Part shown: positions 9,136 to 18,107 of the stretch, one piece after another
Layout of the letters: the number at the start of each line of letters is the position of its first letter
Numbering within the stretch: position 1 is the first letter of the stretch
NCBI RefSeq assembly: GCF_009905725.1
Contig: NZ_JAAAKV010000004.1
Location: forward strand, 186,001-250,000
Length of the DNA stretch: 64,000 bases
DNA from: Emticicia sp. CRIBPO
GTDB taxonomy: Bacteria; Bacteroidota; Bacteroidia; Cytophagales; Spirosomataceae
Direction of reading: 5' to 3'
The notes under the pieces: generated by a model
Databases searched by the model: none
Told to the model about the DNA's origin: nothing
The model's input: only the letters and a program-made list of their open reading frames with translations
Program-made: the position numbers and the translations under genes

Positions 9136-9915
9136 TTAGTTTACCTTTTTTAAAATAACGCATAAGTGTTTTTGGAAAAGTATTAATGGATTTTGGTTTA
9201 GCTTATATTGTTCCTCAATTGCTTTTTTGTTATTAAGGGTTTGTTTTTTTGACAATCTTTTGAATGTCAGATAGGTTCTTATATAAAAAAAACATCCAAA
9301 TAATAAAAAATAAAGTAAGGAGCTTACGCTGAATTGGTTAGGGTAAATTTTCTCAATTCGGAGGCCAGCCAGAGCCGCAAGAGTTCGGATTTTTTGTATA
9401 CCAATTAAAAAGATTCTACCCATATAAATGCGATTTTCATCATAACCAATTACAGATTTTTCATTAGGTAGTAACATATCTCCTCGTTCTGATTCTAGCC
9501 AAAGGTTGGCTATCCTTCCCGAGATGTTGCTGTTATTTGGCTTTGTCAAAACTAAACAACCTCCGGGTTTTAATATTCTGGCAATTTCATCAAATAATTG
9601 TTTTTGCTCTGAAATATGATCAATGGTTTCCATCAGCAGTACGTAGTCTGCACAGCCTGATTCTATTGGGAAAATCTTGTTTAAGTCAATTTTTTGTGTA
9701 AATATTTCATCATTTTCCATCAATTCGGGATAAAGGTCAAAGGCCCTTACTTCTGCTCCATTTTTTTTCCATAAACTGGCTACGAATCCTTTACCAGCAG
9801 ATAAATCTATTACTAACTTGCCATTTACATTTGTTTGTTCCAGAAACTGATATATAAATTTTATTGCATTTTTTCTTGAATGTGGAATATTAGTGGGTTT
9901 ACTATTTTTTTCCAT
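9136..9915 (-). CDS. Class I SAM-dependent methyltransferase
   Basis: A 259-residue protein with a Rossmann SAM-binding motif VIDLSAGKGF near residues 36-45 and the acidic residue of motif II in AFDLYPELM. The later motif YVLLMETIDHISE is followed by LKPGGCLVLTKPN, the usual methyltransferase strand 5 region. A hydrophobic stretch near residues 205-225 (LLYFLLFGCFFYIRTYL) suggests membrane association, as in lipid or glycan methyltransferases. The start is ATG at 9915. The gene is AT-rich, sits alone between two copies of the junction site (8896 and 10288), and may be part of a transferred block. The substrate is unknown. Confidence 0.82.
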   Translation of the reverse strand: MEKNSKPTNIPHSRKNAIKFIYQFLEQTNVNGKLVIDLSAGKGFVASLWKKNGAEVRAFDLYPELMENDEIFTQKIDLNKIFPIESGCADYVLLMETIDHISEQKQLFDEIARILKPGGCLVLTKPNNSNISGRIANLWLESERGDMLLPNEKSVIGYDENRIYMGRIFLIGIQKIRTLAALAGLRIEKIYPNQFSVSSLLYFLLFGCFFYIRTYLTFKRLSKKQTLNNKKAIEEQYKLNQNPLILFQKHLCVILKKVN

Positions 9916-10044
9916 TTAATTATACTGGCTGAAAATTTACGTTATTTAATATTTACCTTAATTTTTTTGACGTGAGATATTTTTTAATTTTATCATTATC
10001 TGTTTTAGAATAAAGGCCTTTTTAAGTGATTAAAGATAAAGAAT

Positions 10045-10311
10045 TTAGTATATTTTATATATTAATTTAGTACAAAATTGAATTTTGAACCCAATTTGCT
10101 TCTTCGTAACAGGCAAATTGAAAAGTTTTGCAATAGTTAAAACTGTATCACAAAACCACCATTTGGTTTGTTTCTTATCGAAACTGTATGGTAAGCATAA
10201 AATACATTCCTTTATTTCAAAATTTTCAGAACCTATTGCTGTATCAAAAGATTTTCGTACCTGGTCCTTTTGAGAATCACCGAAATCTTCGTTTTTTGAA
10301 ATAAAGGGCAT
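10045..10311 (-). pseudogene. Fragment resembling the N-terminal domain of a large NTPase (STAND/NACHT-associated)
   Basis: The 88 codons include GDSQKDQVRKSFDTAI and KECILCLPYSF with KQTKWWF. From memory this pattern matches the predicted nuclease-like N-terminal domain of some bacterial defence NTPases, in which an SQK-SF-TA helix is followed by a W-cPxD strand. The fragment starts within a variant of the junction site (TTCAAAAAACGAAGA on the minus strand) and ends without any NTPase motifs, so it is a relic or a chance ORF. No database check was possible. Confidence 0.35.
10288..10302 (-). repeat. Degenerate copy of the cassette-junction site
   Basis: TTCGTTTTTTGAAAT, differing at one position of the 14-bp core from the copies at 14.7-20.9 kb, in the same orientation. 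It forms the first codons of the 10045-10311 fragment, so it could be coincidence. Confidence 0.35.
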
Positions 10312-10619
10312 TTAAAACACTTTGAAATTAGGGCCATCTTATTTACACCACAATTCAATATAACTAAAAATAATTTAGCCCTGCAAGTTAATTGTGTAGC
10401 CGTTAAATAAGTTAAATACCGTTAAATAACTATTCCCTACAATCCACATACGTATTATAATGCTGATAGTCTTTTTTTGACATAACTTGTTGGCTTATTG
10501 ATAGCAACTATTTAAAAAACATTATTATGCAACAACTAGTATATGCTTTTAAACCATTGTCAAATTATAGATTTGATAATCCTGGCATAGCGAAAAAGGA
10601 AATTTTCATTCGCCCTGTA

Positions 10620-11861
10620 ATGAAAGCACTAATTTCCACTTTGGTCATCTCGCTTACATTCATTCCCTTTAAAGCGAAAAGTCAAAACGACAATTTAAAC
10701 GGTTTAAAGAAAAACGACGAACCTTTACGCTACGTGGCTATTGGAAGCTCTCTTTCTGCCGGCGTTCGTGATGCGGGTTTGTATAGAGAAAGTCAAATTT
10801 CAGCCTTTCCTAATCTTATAGCTAAGCAGATGGGATTGACTGATTTTAGACAACCTCTCTTCGATTTATCTGAAAAAAATGGCATTGGGTTTAAGAAAGT
10901 TCAAAAGAAAAATGGAGTTTTGATTTTTTCCAAAGTAACAGAAATGACGGCCCCTGAAAAGAAGCTACCAAAGGTTGTTGGTCGAATAGATAATCTATCA
11001 ATACCCTTCCTCAAGGTTTCAAATATTTCAGTAAGTGAGAACATGAAGGGGGCTTTTCTACCTACTTTTGAAAGGAGCTCCTATGATCATATGCATCGAT
11101 TTGTAAAAGATGATCAAAATGAGGGTGTGTCTTATTTGTCCCTTATTCAACAAGAAATAGATCAAGTTGATTTTTTCACATTTGAAATCGGGATGCATGA
11201 TTTTGTCTCCTATTATAAAAATGGGGGTTATGGACAATCTATTAGTATGATGCATCATGACCGTGAAGGATATTTTCCAGAGAACGAAATTATTCAACAT
11301 TTAATATCAAAAGGGGGAAAGGGTGTACTATGTAATGTTCCTGATGTGCTTAAGTTTCCTTTTTTTCAGCAATATCGTTATGACGATATCAAAGGTATAA
11401 ACGGAGAGCGGGTTTTTGCCCAATTCCATTGGAGAGGATATGTCAGAAACCTTAATCCGAATGATATTATTATTCCAGATGATTATACAAATGTCCTGTT
11501 TACTAATGTTGGTTATATCGGACATTCCAAAGAGCAACCCCTTCTGGATGAATATGTGATAGGTGATGAAGAAAAGATAGATATTAAAATATATAATAGA
11601 TGGATTAATGCTATTGCCGACATAAATAAAATTCCAATTGTAGATTTAAATTCTTTGTATGCAAGAATAATTGAAGGCGACTATGTGACAGACGATGGAC
11701 TTCTGATAGACCCATCTTATCCTGAAGGAAACTTTTTCTCTTCTGATGGAATACACCCAACCCAAATTGGCCAAGCGGTGATTGCTAACGAGTTTATTAA
11801 GACAACTAATTCATATTACGGCACAAAAATTCCATTAATTAGTATCAAAGACTTAAAATAA
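10620..11861 (+). CDS. Secreted SGNH/GDSL-family esterase
   Basis: From the ATG at 10620 the protein has 413 residues and starts with a signal peptide (MKALISTLVISLTFIPF, cleavage near AKSQ). An upstream in-frame ATG at 10527 would bury that signal. Block I appears as IGSSLSAG with the presumed nucleophile Ser44. Block V is DGIHPTQIG near the C-terminus, giving the Asp-His of the triad. The middle of the protein (IGMHDFVSYY) stands in for the GxND block. The family hydrolyses acyl esters, often acetyl groups on polysaccharides. The next gene, 10 bp downstream, is also a carbohydrate esterase, so the pair probably deacetylates the same secreted or environmental glycan (inference). Confidence 0.8.
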   Translation: MKALISTLVISLTFIPFKAKSQNDNLNGLKKNDEPLRYVAIGSSLSAGVRDAGLYRESQISAFPNLIAKQMGLTDFRQPLFDLSEKNGIGFKKVQKKNGVLIFSKVTEMTAPEKKLPKVVGRIDNLSIPFLKVSNISVSENMKGAFLPTFERSSYDHMHRFVKDDQNEGVSYLSLIQQEIDQVDFFTFEIGMHDFVSYYKNGGYGQSISMMHHDREGYFPENEIIQHLISKGGKGVLCNVPDVLKFPFFQQYRYDDIKGINGERVFAQFHWRGYVRNLNPNDIIIPDDYTNVLFTNVGYIGHSKEQPLLDEYVIGDEEKIDIKIYNRWINAIADINKIPIVDLNSLYARIIEGDYVTDDGLLIDPSYPEGNFFSSDGIHPTQIGQAVIANEFIKTTNSYYGTKIPLISIKDLK

Positions 11862-11871
11862 CAGCGAAATC

Positions 11872-13785
11872 ATGAAAAATACACTCACAATCCTTTTAAT
11901 TTTCTTTACAATCACCAATGTTTTTTCACAATGCTGCGACAATATCTGGACACCCAGAGATAATACTGTATTTCAACGGTCAACTACTAGTTCTGGTACA
12001 GGTGGTTCAACAAATGTAACATTTTCCGGCCAAATCAGATCTCAAGTAGGAGCTCAATACAGGATAGAAAAACTTGATAAATATGGGAACTATGTAAGTG
12101 ATTGGAAGACTGTCCAAGCCATGCCCGCTGGGGCAGTCAATTCACTTGGAACGAGCTCTGGGTACTTTTATTTTACTCTTGATGTTCCCACCGGGTGGTA
12201 TAAATTTCATACTTATGTAAGCGGTGTGCCACAAATGTGGACTAAGTTTGGGGTTGGTGAAGTTTTTATAATTGCAGGACAATCCAATGCACAAGGATTT
12301 GGAGATACTCAATATATTTCAGGTCTTGATGACCTGGATTGCGTGGTAGGAAACAGAAATATGCCTTTCGGCGGGTATGGAGATTTATGGACACCATCAT
12401 TCACTCCTATAAATTCGAGTCAACCAATAATCGCCCCAACTGGTGACCGTCCGTGGTACTATCAATCGTTAGGCAATAAAATAGTAACCAGGGAGTCTGG
12501 GATTGTAATTCCTGTCGCTTTCTACAATGTAGCTTTAAGTGGAACCAGTATAGATAACTGGTACGAATCATTATTAAGGGTCAGGCAGATGTATAGTAAC
12601 AATTATGCTAATACTTTAACCTATGGAACAACAGTGACGACATCCAATCCATGGGGATTTTCTACTTTCGACAACCGTCTACCCTATTCAAATATGAGAG
12701 ATGTTTTAAGCTATTTTGCTAATATTACCGGTGTTAGGGCTGTATTATGGCATCAAGGAGAAGCTGAAACAAAAACACTTTTAAGTATTCACAGAAGTAG
12801 CACATACGGTGCCGGGCCAATTCCTTCAGGCTACTCTATCAATGATTATGACACAAAACTTAATGCAATTATTGCTGATACAAGAACATTGCATTCAAAT
12901 CTTCAATGGGCAATTTCAAAAGCCTCTTTGATTGCTGCCACTCGAATTTCTCCATCAACCCTGGATCTAAACATTGTAAATAACAGCAATAACTTAGTTA
13001 CACCTACTGGAACAACCTCTATTGGCAATAGTGTCATTCAGGAGCAGGCAGCAGTACAAGCAGCTAGCCCTTCAAATATTTCGTGGCTATCTGAGAATTC
13101 TGACAGCTTTACCCCAAGAACTCCCGATGGAATACACTTTAGTGAAGCAAATCTAATTCAAATGGCAAATGATACCTATAGTAATATGGGTACAATATTT
13201 TCAAAAGCCCCAATTTTGCCCGTCATTCCACCGAGATTAACACTTGTTAAAAATTCAACTAAGGATTATACTGTAAGTACTGGGAGCTATAATATTTACA
13301 GATGGAAAAATAGTTATGGCGGTTTTGCTTTTGAACAAGATGAGCCGAGTATGGGAAATAATTATAATCCGAGCCCCGTAGGCGGCGATGATGGGTATTC
13401 GGGCTATGCAAAAGGTAGTGACGGCAAAATAGCCCAAATAGTTCCATGGGTCTTTTTTACATCAGTCCCGGGTGCACGTGTTTCTGCAGAGAATCAAGAG
13501 AATGAAGCCCAGTTGGAAAGTACCAGTATTTTCCCGAATCCCGTTTCAACAGACAGAAAATTAAATATTATTTTTTCGACTACAATGAACACTCCAATGA
13601 AACTGATTTTAATGGACCAAAACGGCGTAATTTTAAAAAAAATAAGCGACAATATTTCAAGTGGAAAACATAATTATTCGATCTTACTTGACGAAATAGT
13701 ATTATCAACGGAGATAAAGTTTTTGTACTACAGACTTGAAACTAAGCAACATAACGAAGTAAAACGCGTGGTGCTAACAAAATAA
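11872..13785 (+). CDS. Sialate O-acetylesterase-like (SASA) enzyme with T9SS C-terminal sorting domain
   Basis: A 637-residue secreted protein with signal peptide MKNTLTILLIFFTITNVFSQ. The SASA/DUF303 esterase core is marked by AGQSNAQGF with nucleophile Ser138, the strand LWHQGEAET, and the late DGIHFSEANL that supplies the Asp-His pair. After residue ~540 comes a type IX secretion sorting domain: SIFPNPVSTDRKLNI and a terminal basic VKRVVLTK. The protein is therefore predicted to cross the outer membrane by T9SS and be released or anchored at the surface. It follows the SGNH esterase by 10 bp and precedes a lipoprotein gene by 47 bp, suggesting a three-gene operon for glycan de-esterification. 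Confidence 0.88.
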   Translation: MKNTLTILLIFFTITNVFSQCCDNIWTPRDNTVFQRSTTSSGTGGSTNVTFSGQIRSQVGAQYRIEKLDKYGNYVSDWKTVQAMPAGAVNSLGTSSGYFYFTLDVPTGWYKFHTYVSGVPQMWTKFGVGEVFIIAGQSNAQGFGDTQYISGLDDLDCVVGNRNMPFGGYGDLWTPSFTPINSSQPIIAPTGDRPWYYQSLGNKIVTRESGIVIPVAFYNVALSGTSIDNWYESLLRVRQMYSNNYANTLTYGTTVTTSNPWGFSTFDNRLPYSNMRDVLSYFANITGVRAVLWHQGEAETKTLLSIHRSSTYGAGPIPSGYSINDYDTKLNAIIADTRTLHSNLQWAISKASLIAATRISPSTLDLNIVNNSNNLVTPTGTTSIGNSVIQEQAAVQAASPSNISWLSENSDSFTPRTPDGIHFSEANLIQMANDTYSNMGTIFSKAPILPVIPPRLTLVKNSTKDYTVSTGSYNIYRWKNSYGGFAFEQDEPSMGNNYNPSPVGGDDGYSGYAKGSDGKIAQIVPWVFFTSVPGARVSAENQENEAQLESTSIFPNPVSTDRKLNIIFSTTMNTPMKLILMDQNGVILKKISDNISSGKHNYSILLDEIVLSTEIKFLYYRLETKQHNEVKRVVLTK

Positions 13786-13832
13786 AATGTTTCTGATATA
13801 TGTTAATTATAAACTCAAAACGTTTTAAAATT

Positions 13833-14555
13833 ATGAAATCCATTTTCTCAATATTGCTTATACTCGTAATTAGTTTTATGGGTTGCAAACAGGATTCATT
13901 TGATCCTGAAATCAAAGATGACAAGTTAATAAATTTGTCTCCTGAGTTTGAACGCTATCTGATTGATGCTAAGATTGATACTGAATCCAAACCGGATCTA
14001 ATGATTAGTTATGGTAAAATTAAGAACATAGATAGTTTACATATTTATTTAGAAGGAAACAGAAATAGCCTCAAGGGGTTGGAGTATTTTACAAATCTCA
14101 AATACTTAAAATTTACAGGCCTGCAGAAGTCAACCGACATTTCTAACCAGTATTACTACACTCCCATTAATGGGCTTATTAAGGAATTTATACCAGCAAT
14201 TGATACCCTTGATGTCAGTAAAAATATTAACCTGGAGTATCTTGATTGCTCAGGTAAATCAGATGGAGGGGGTTATTACTCATCAATAGGTAATTTGAAA
14301 TTTGGTAAAAACACAAAACTTAAGACTGTAATTTCCAAATTCAGTATGATGGCTTCTCTGGACCTCTCACAATTAACGGCTCTTGAAGAACTAGATATTG
14401 TGGAATGTTATAACCTGCCGGTGGTAAGCCTTTGTAAAAACAAGAAGCTAACAAAGCTCAGGTCATGGCAGGTTAAGCAATTCTATATTTCTTCAAAATC
14501 TTTGATTAAAACAGACTGGGTAGTTGGTGCGGCCATTTATTCAGAGTGTGAATAA
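13833..14555 (+). CDS. Putative lipoprotein with leucine-rich-repeat-like segments
   Basis: From ATG 13833 the 240-residue protein begins MKSIFSILLILVISFMGCKQD, a lipoprotein signal with the acylated cysteine in MGC. The upstream ATG at 13800 would place 11 residues before the signal and is unlikely. The body has LRR-like phrasing, for example LKGLEYFTNLKYLKF, NLEYLDCSG and LTALEELDI, with too few regular repeats for a firm family call. It closes the esterase operon and may be a surface binding partner (inference). It ends before the hairpin at 14631-14667. Confidence 0.7.
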   Translation: MKSIFSILLILVISFMGCKQDSFDPEIKDDKLINLSPEFERYLIDAKIDTESKPDLMISYGKIKNIDSLHIYLEGNRNSLKGLEYFTNLKYLKFTGLQKSTDISNQYYYTPINGLIKEFIPAIDTLDVSKNINLEYLDCSGKSDGGGYYSSIGNLKFGKNTKLKTVISKFSMMASLDLSQLTALEELDIVECYNLPVVSLCKNKKLTKLRSWQVKQFYISSKSLIKTDWVVGAAIYSECE

Positions 14556-14630
14556 TTTAATGATATCCATTTTTAAAGAAATTTTCGATTTTAGAAATCT
14601 AAAAAAGGTTTTCATTAAGCAAATATAGAA

Positions 14631-14667
14631 AAGGCAAGTCATCAGAATGAAACTAATGGCTTGCCTT
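14631..14667. terminator. Bidirectional terminator between convergent units
   Basis: AAGGCAAGTCAT (14631-14642) pairs with ATGGCTTGCCTT (14656-14667) over 12 bp with one G-T pair. The plus strand continues CGTTTTTTG, and the minus strand continues TTTTCTAT. The plus-strand T-run is itself part of a copy of the junction site. Confidence 0.7.
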
Positions 14668-14724
14668 CGTTTTTTGAGACATGTTCATTTATCAACCTTC
14701 TAGTTGCGTTAATAAATGGTAGTG

Positions 14725-15183
14725 TCAGTTTTTGCAATTATTAGATTCCACAATTAATTGCCTTACTTCATCCGAAATTTCATTTGATAACTTCTTAAAA
14801 TCAGTAACAAAATAAGTTTTGAAAGCGGTTTTAGGATTCGCTATAAAAAGAAATTCTTCACCATTATAAAAGGCTATTTTAAAAACTCCTAAAAATACGA
14901 AATATACCTTGACACGATCAAACTCCGAAGCTGGCATCACTTTAGTCTTTTTAAAAAGATTTCTTACAAAGAAAGTGCTATTTTCTAAATGGATCACGTT
15001 CAACTTGCTTGAAAAATAATTGACACCAAAGAGTATAATTAAAATGAAAATCCTACCTGAAACAGGGTTTTGGATTTCTTCAGTTATATCAAAATATATG
15101 AATATTGAAAAGAAAATCAAGCTTAGAATTAACAGTGTCAATTGCCCTACAGCACTTTTATCTTTACTTACAAAATATTTCAT
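14725..15183 (-). CDS. Hypothetical membrane protein
   Basis: A 152-residue protein with two hydrophobic segments near residues 14-32 and 43-57, then a soluble C-terminal ~90 residues. The order of two N-terminal helices followed by a beta-rich stretch (VKVYFVFLGVFKIAFYNGEEFLFI) resembles bacterial PH-like membrane proteins, but the family is not identified. It is the last gene of the array in transcription order; a junction site lies 12 bp upstream of its ATG and another 45 bp after its stop. Confidence 0.6.
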   Translation of the reverse strand: MKYFVSKDKSAVGQLTLLILSLIFFSIFIYFDITEEIQNPVSGRIFILIILFGVNYFSSKLNVIHLENSTFFVRNLFKKTKVMPASEFDRVKVYFVFLGVFKIAFYNGEEFLFIANPKTAFKTYFVTDFKKLSNEISDEVRQLIVESNNCKN

Positions 15184-15232
15184 GTACTTTTCTTCGTTTT
15201 TTGAGATACCATTTTAAGTTATTTTCAATTAA

Positions 15233-15740
15233 TCAGGTCGTTTTTTGACTAAAAATTTCATCAATCAACGGAATAACCGAATGGCTAATATTCTTGATTA
15301 AGTCCTGAGTGGTATCAAAACCAGGAAGAACAATATTATTTTGAAGTTGCCAAGCTCTTAATAAGCCCCCCAAAATATTTTGGATGATTACATTATGATC
15401 AACCAATTTTTTATGATATTAACAATTCCTCATCTGAAGTAAGGCCGTAACCAGGTATTCTGTCAACATCATGAATTAGGTCATTTCGCATTTTAAGAAA
15501 ATCAGTTAATAACGTATCAAACCAAGGTACGATATCAACTCGATCTTGTAACAGACTGATGAATACGCCTATTGTTCTTTTGTCACCTTTATTTAAGCGT
15601 ATTAGAAAATCTTCAACATTGAAGCTGCCTTCTTTGGGCAAAACAAAATCAATAACAACTTTTAGAAATTTTTCAGTAGTCTGGGTTGTAATTAAAATTA
15701 GTCCTAATTCTCTAAGAACTGTATTCTGAGCATCAATCAT
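15233..15740 (-). pseudogene. HEPN-like protein gene interrupted by a frameshift
   Basis: The first frame runs from ATG 15740 (MIDAQNTVLREL) to a stop at 15411. A TTG at 15767 is possible but less natural. The protein-like sequence continues in the next frame as KLVDHNVIIQNILGG to TGA at 15233, giving about 167 residues together. A shift of one base near 15411-15420, beside an A6 run, joins the frames. The segment FLKMRNDLIHDV carries RNxxxH, the RX4H ribonuclease motif of HEPN domains, on a mostly helical protein. It may be a dead gene, a programmed frameshift, or a sequence error. A weak junction-site copy precedes the ATG and the 15193 copy follows the stop. Confidence 0.55.
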
Positions 15741-15792
15741 TTTTCTATCTCTTCGTTTTAAAGGCAAATATTTCTCACTTCCTTTATGTTAA

Positions 15793-16812
15793 TTACCTTC
15801 CAATAATCGCCATCCTTCTTTCATTATCTGACATATTAATAGATTCACTGTATTCAAAGTAATACTGATTTTCGGAAATGCTTTTCAATAATGTATTTAA
15901 ATCATTCCTATTAAAATCCTCAAATGATATAACGTACCTAGATACCATCAAAGGGGATTGTTTACCACCAAATAAAAATTCAATTTCAAATTCATTTCCT
16001 GAGTTTTCTGGTAGTATATTTTCAATAGTTAATTCTTTAGTTGTTGAAAATACCTCACTATTAAATAGAATTTCCTTTTCATCATTTGATATAATATCAT
16101 TTGTTCGGTTTGGCAGATAAACTCTGTGATTCTCTAAATACTCTATACTTTCAAAGAATCCGTTTGTTGAGATAATCCTGTAGTATAAATTATACTCATT
16201 TTGAAACTTTGATTTATTAAAAATAAAAAACTTCAAAATCAATTTAAGACTATTCACATGTTCGTTAAGTGATTCAATCTTAAGATAGCCTTCAAGCTTA
16301 GGAAATGTAACCCTTCGAAATAGTGCCTCAACGTAATGGTGCGGTGCCGGTCTCGTTTGTCCATCCATTCGCATATAATACACGTTTTCGAATTGATGTG
16401 GTGAATAAAAGCTTTGGTCTACTTCAATTATGTAAATGAACAGCTCTTCTTTTTGAAGTTGTTGGAACTTTATACCGGCAGGAGAAGGGGTTATTTTGTC
16501 TGCTATCTTACTGATAAAACTATCTTTCTCTATGAGCTCTGTTGTAGGTGAAAGATCTCCTGAAAATACTTTTTCTTTTTTGCCTTCGATTGTCCGGCCA
16601 ATTGGAGACCCCCAGATGATAATTCCACCTTCCGAATTTAGCAAACCTACTATTGCTTTTAGGATGCCTTTTATTGAGTCCGAATTGAAATTAACAATGG
16701 CTTTAAATTCAATTTTATCGGACTCTTCTTTAGGAACCTCAAAAAATCTTTCAATGTCGTTATAAGACAATTCTTGTACATCCTTTCCAAAAAATAGTTT
16801 TGAGTAGGCCAT
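15793..16812 (-). CDS. AlbA_2/Schlafen-type putative DNA/RNA-binding protein
   Basis: A 339-residue protein. Residues ~25-160 form an AlbA_2 (divergent AAA_4, Schlafen-like) domain, marked by ESDKIEFKA at the start and LLNSEGGIIIWG, followed by a beta-rich end with YYMRMDGQTRPA. The C-terminal half is unassigned. Stand-alone AlbA_2 proteins act in transcription control or as nucleic-acid effectors in defence and toxin systems. The ATG at 16812 lies 12 bp from an exact junction site. The neighbouring genes, which are HEPN and PIN proteins, make a nucleic-acid-targeting role plausible. Confidence 0.75.
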   Translation of the reverse strand: MAYSKLFFGKDVQELSYNDIERFFEVPKEESDKIEFKAIVNFNSDSIKGILKAIVGLLNSEGGIIIWGSPIGRTIEGKKEKVFSGDLSPTTELIEKDSFISKIADKITPSPAGIKFQQLQKEELFIYIIEVDQSFYSPHQFENVYYMRMDGQTRPAPHHYVEALFRRVTFPKLEGYLKIESLNEHVNSLKLILKFFIFNKSKFQNEYNLYYRIISTNGFFESIEYLENHRVYLPNRTNDIISNDEKEILFNSEVFSTTKELTIENILPENSGNEFEIEFLFGGKQSPLMVSRYVISFEDFNRNDLNTLLKSISENQYYFEYSESINMSDNERRMAIIGR

Positions 16813-16848
16813 CTAAATCTATTCGTTTTTTGAGATTAATTTCTTGTA

Positions 16849-17382
16849 CTACCAATCTTTATCCTTCGATTTGGACACCTTAAAATTACTCTGGATTGTT
16901 CTCAGAATAACCTTTTGCTGATTCTTTAAATAGTTCTTAGACCAATCAGTATTTTTCATGTTAAGCATGAATAGGCTTAACTCTGTTTCATCTCCTTTTG
17001 GTCCCAGCAGTCCACTTTGTCCAGTTGATATACATTTAATGTCTGAAAGAGTAATTTTATATTTTCCTGGCTTAAAGTCAATAAAAGCCTTACATCTTAA
17101 CTGGCTTATATTAAAAAACACAGCTGTTGTGCCGTCCTCTCTCTCTTTCAAAAAATCAATTGGTTTTGTTATTCCTGAAATTCTTTCCCCTATTACATTA
17201 AATTCATCAAACAAATAAGACTCTTTAAAATAATTCACAAGATCTTCGAAACTTCCTTCGTATTCATAAATTTCTACATAGGTCATTTTTTTATCTTGAT
17301 ACTCGAACCCATCTATTTTAATTTGAGAGTAAGTTATAACTGGGAAAAGCATAAAAAGTAGGCCAATTGTTGCTGTTTTCAT
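16849..17382 (-). CDS. Hypothetical secreted protein
   Basis: A 177-residue protein with a clear signal peptide (MKTATIGLLFMLFPVITYSQ) and a mature part of mixed beta content without known motifs. Its length and composition fit the many small periplasmic proteins of Bacteroidota. It stands out in the array as the only exported product. The junction-site copy at 17382 overlaps the start region and is degenerate. Confidence 0.6.
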   Translation of the reverse strand: MKTATIGLLFMLFPVITYSQIKIDGFEYQDKKMTYVEIYEYEGSFEDLVNYFKESYLFDEFNVIGERISGITKPIDFLKEREDGTTAVFFNISQLRCKAFIDFKPGKYKITLSDIKCISTGQSGLLGPKGDETELSLFMLNMKNTDWSKNYLKNQQKVILRTIQSNFKVSKSKDKDW

Positions 17383-17397
17383 TTGTTTTTGAGAATA

Positions 17398-17466
17398 TTA
17401 ATTAAAGTCTTCCAGTTTGGCTTTTAAATAAATTCCATCCCCAGTTCTCTGTTCATCCCTTTCCAT
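17398..17466 (-). pseudogene. 22-codon ORF, probable 3' remnant of a lost cassette gene
   Basis: Between two array genes, ATG 17466 opens a 22-codon frame (EQRTGDGIYLKAKLEDF near the end) that stops at 17398, 2-3 bp from the degenerate junction site. The composition looks like the C-terminus of a normal protein, and the frame is also open for about six codons before the ATG. It could instead be a real small peptide gene. Confidence 0.3.
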
Positions 17467-17477
17467 TTTGATCGCAG

Positions 17478-18077
17478 TTATGCCCTACTTGCATTCTTTA
17501 ATCGTTTAAGAATAGGGTTAATATCCCATAGATCATCTCTAATAATGTCTGACCAACCGGAAAGAACTGCCACCGATAAGGATCTATAAATAACTGCTGC
17601 AAATTCGATCAAATGCTGAATCTCATCGAGTGTCATTTGTGGTAGATCGATAAGATCTTTATGTGCATATTGCCTATCTCTTAACTCTTTTAACTTATGT
17701 ATCAGCTGCCTCTTCTGAGTAAGTTCTCCTTCTATTTCCGTAAGCAAATCCCTAAAATCATTACCGGATACAGCTTGGTAATTCATTCTAATCTTTTCTT
17801 TCGTTTCCGAAGTTAAATTATTCTTTAATTTTAAAATTACCTTGTGAAAACTCACTTTTTGATTCACATTGTCCGTCAGCAATTTGCTTAACTGAATAAC
17901 GATGATAAAGTTTTGTTGATATCTGAAGTAATCAAAGAAGTCAGATATACTCTGGTCGGTGGGGAGGTCTTCGGAATTTTCGTTGAGTCGAACCAAATTA
18001 GCTTCCGCTAACTTGATATCTAAAAGAATATTCCAAACTTCTTTTTCCCAGATTGAGAAATCTTTAAGTTCAAACAT
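17478..18077 (-). CDS. HEPN-like protein (AbiU2-type)
   Basis: A 199-residue, largely helical protein. The segment KLKELRDRQYAHKDLID contains RDxxxxH (RX5H), the active-site pattern of HEPN ribonucleases and close to the AbiU2 abortive-infection style motif. No membrane segments or partner domain are visible. The start is ATG 18077, 19 bp downstream of an exact junction site. It could be a lone HEPN nuclease acting in phage defence or a toxin without an evident antitoxin (inference). Confidence 0.65.
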   Translation of the reverse strand: MFELKDFSIWEKEVWNILLDIKLAEANLVRLNENSEDLPTDQSISDFFDYFRYQQNFIIVIQLSKLLTDNVNQKVSFHKVILKLKNNLTSETKEKIRMNYQAVSGNDFRDLLTEIEGELTQKRQLIHKLKELRDRQYAHKDLIDLPQMTLDEIQHLIEFAAVIYRSLSVAVLSGWSDIIRDDLWDINPILKRLKNASRA

Positions 18078-18107
18078 TTTTTATCTTTTTTATTTCGTTT
18101 TTTGAGA

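Noticed and set aside
15793-16812. Full restriction or BREX/DISARM system around the AlbA_2 gene
   Set aside because: No methylase, helicase, PglZ or translocase motifs are found in the array.
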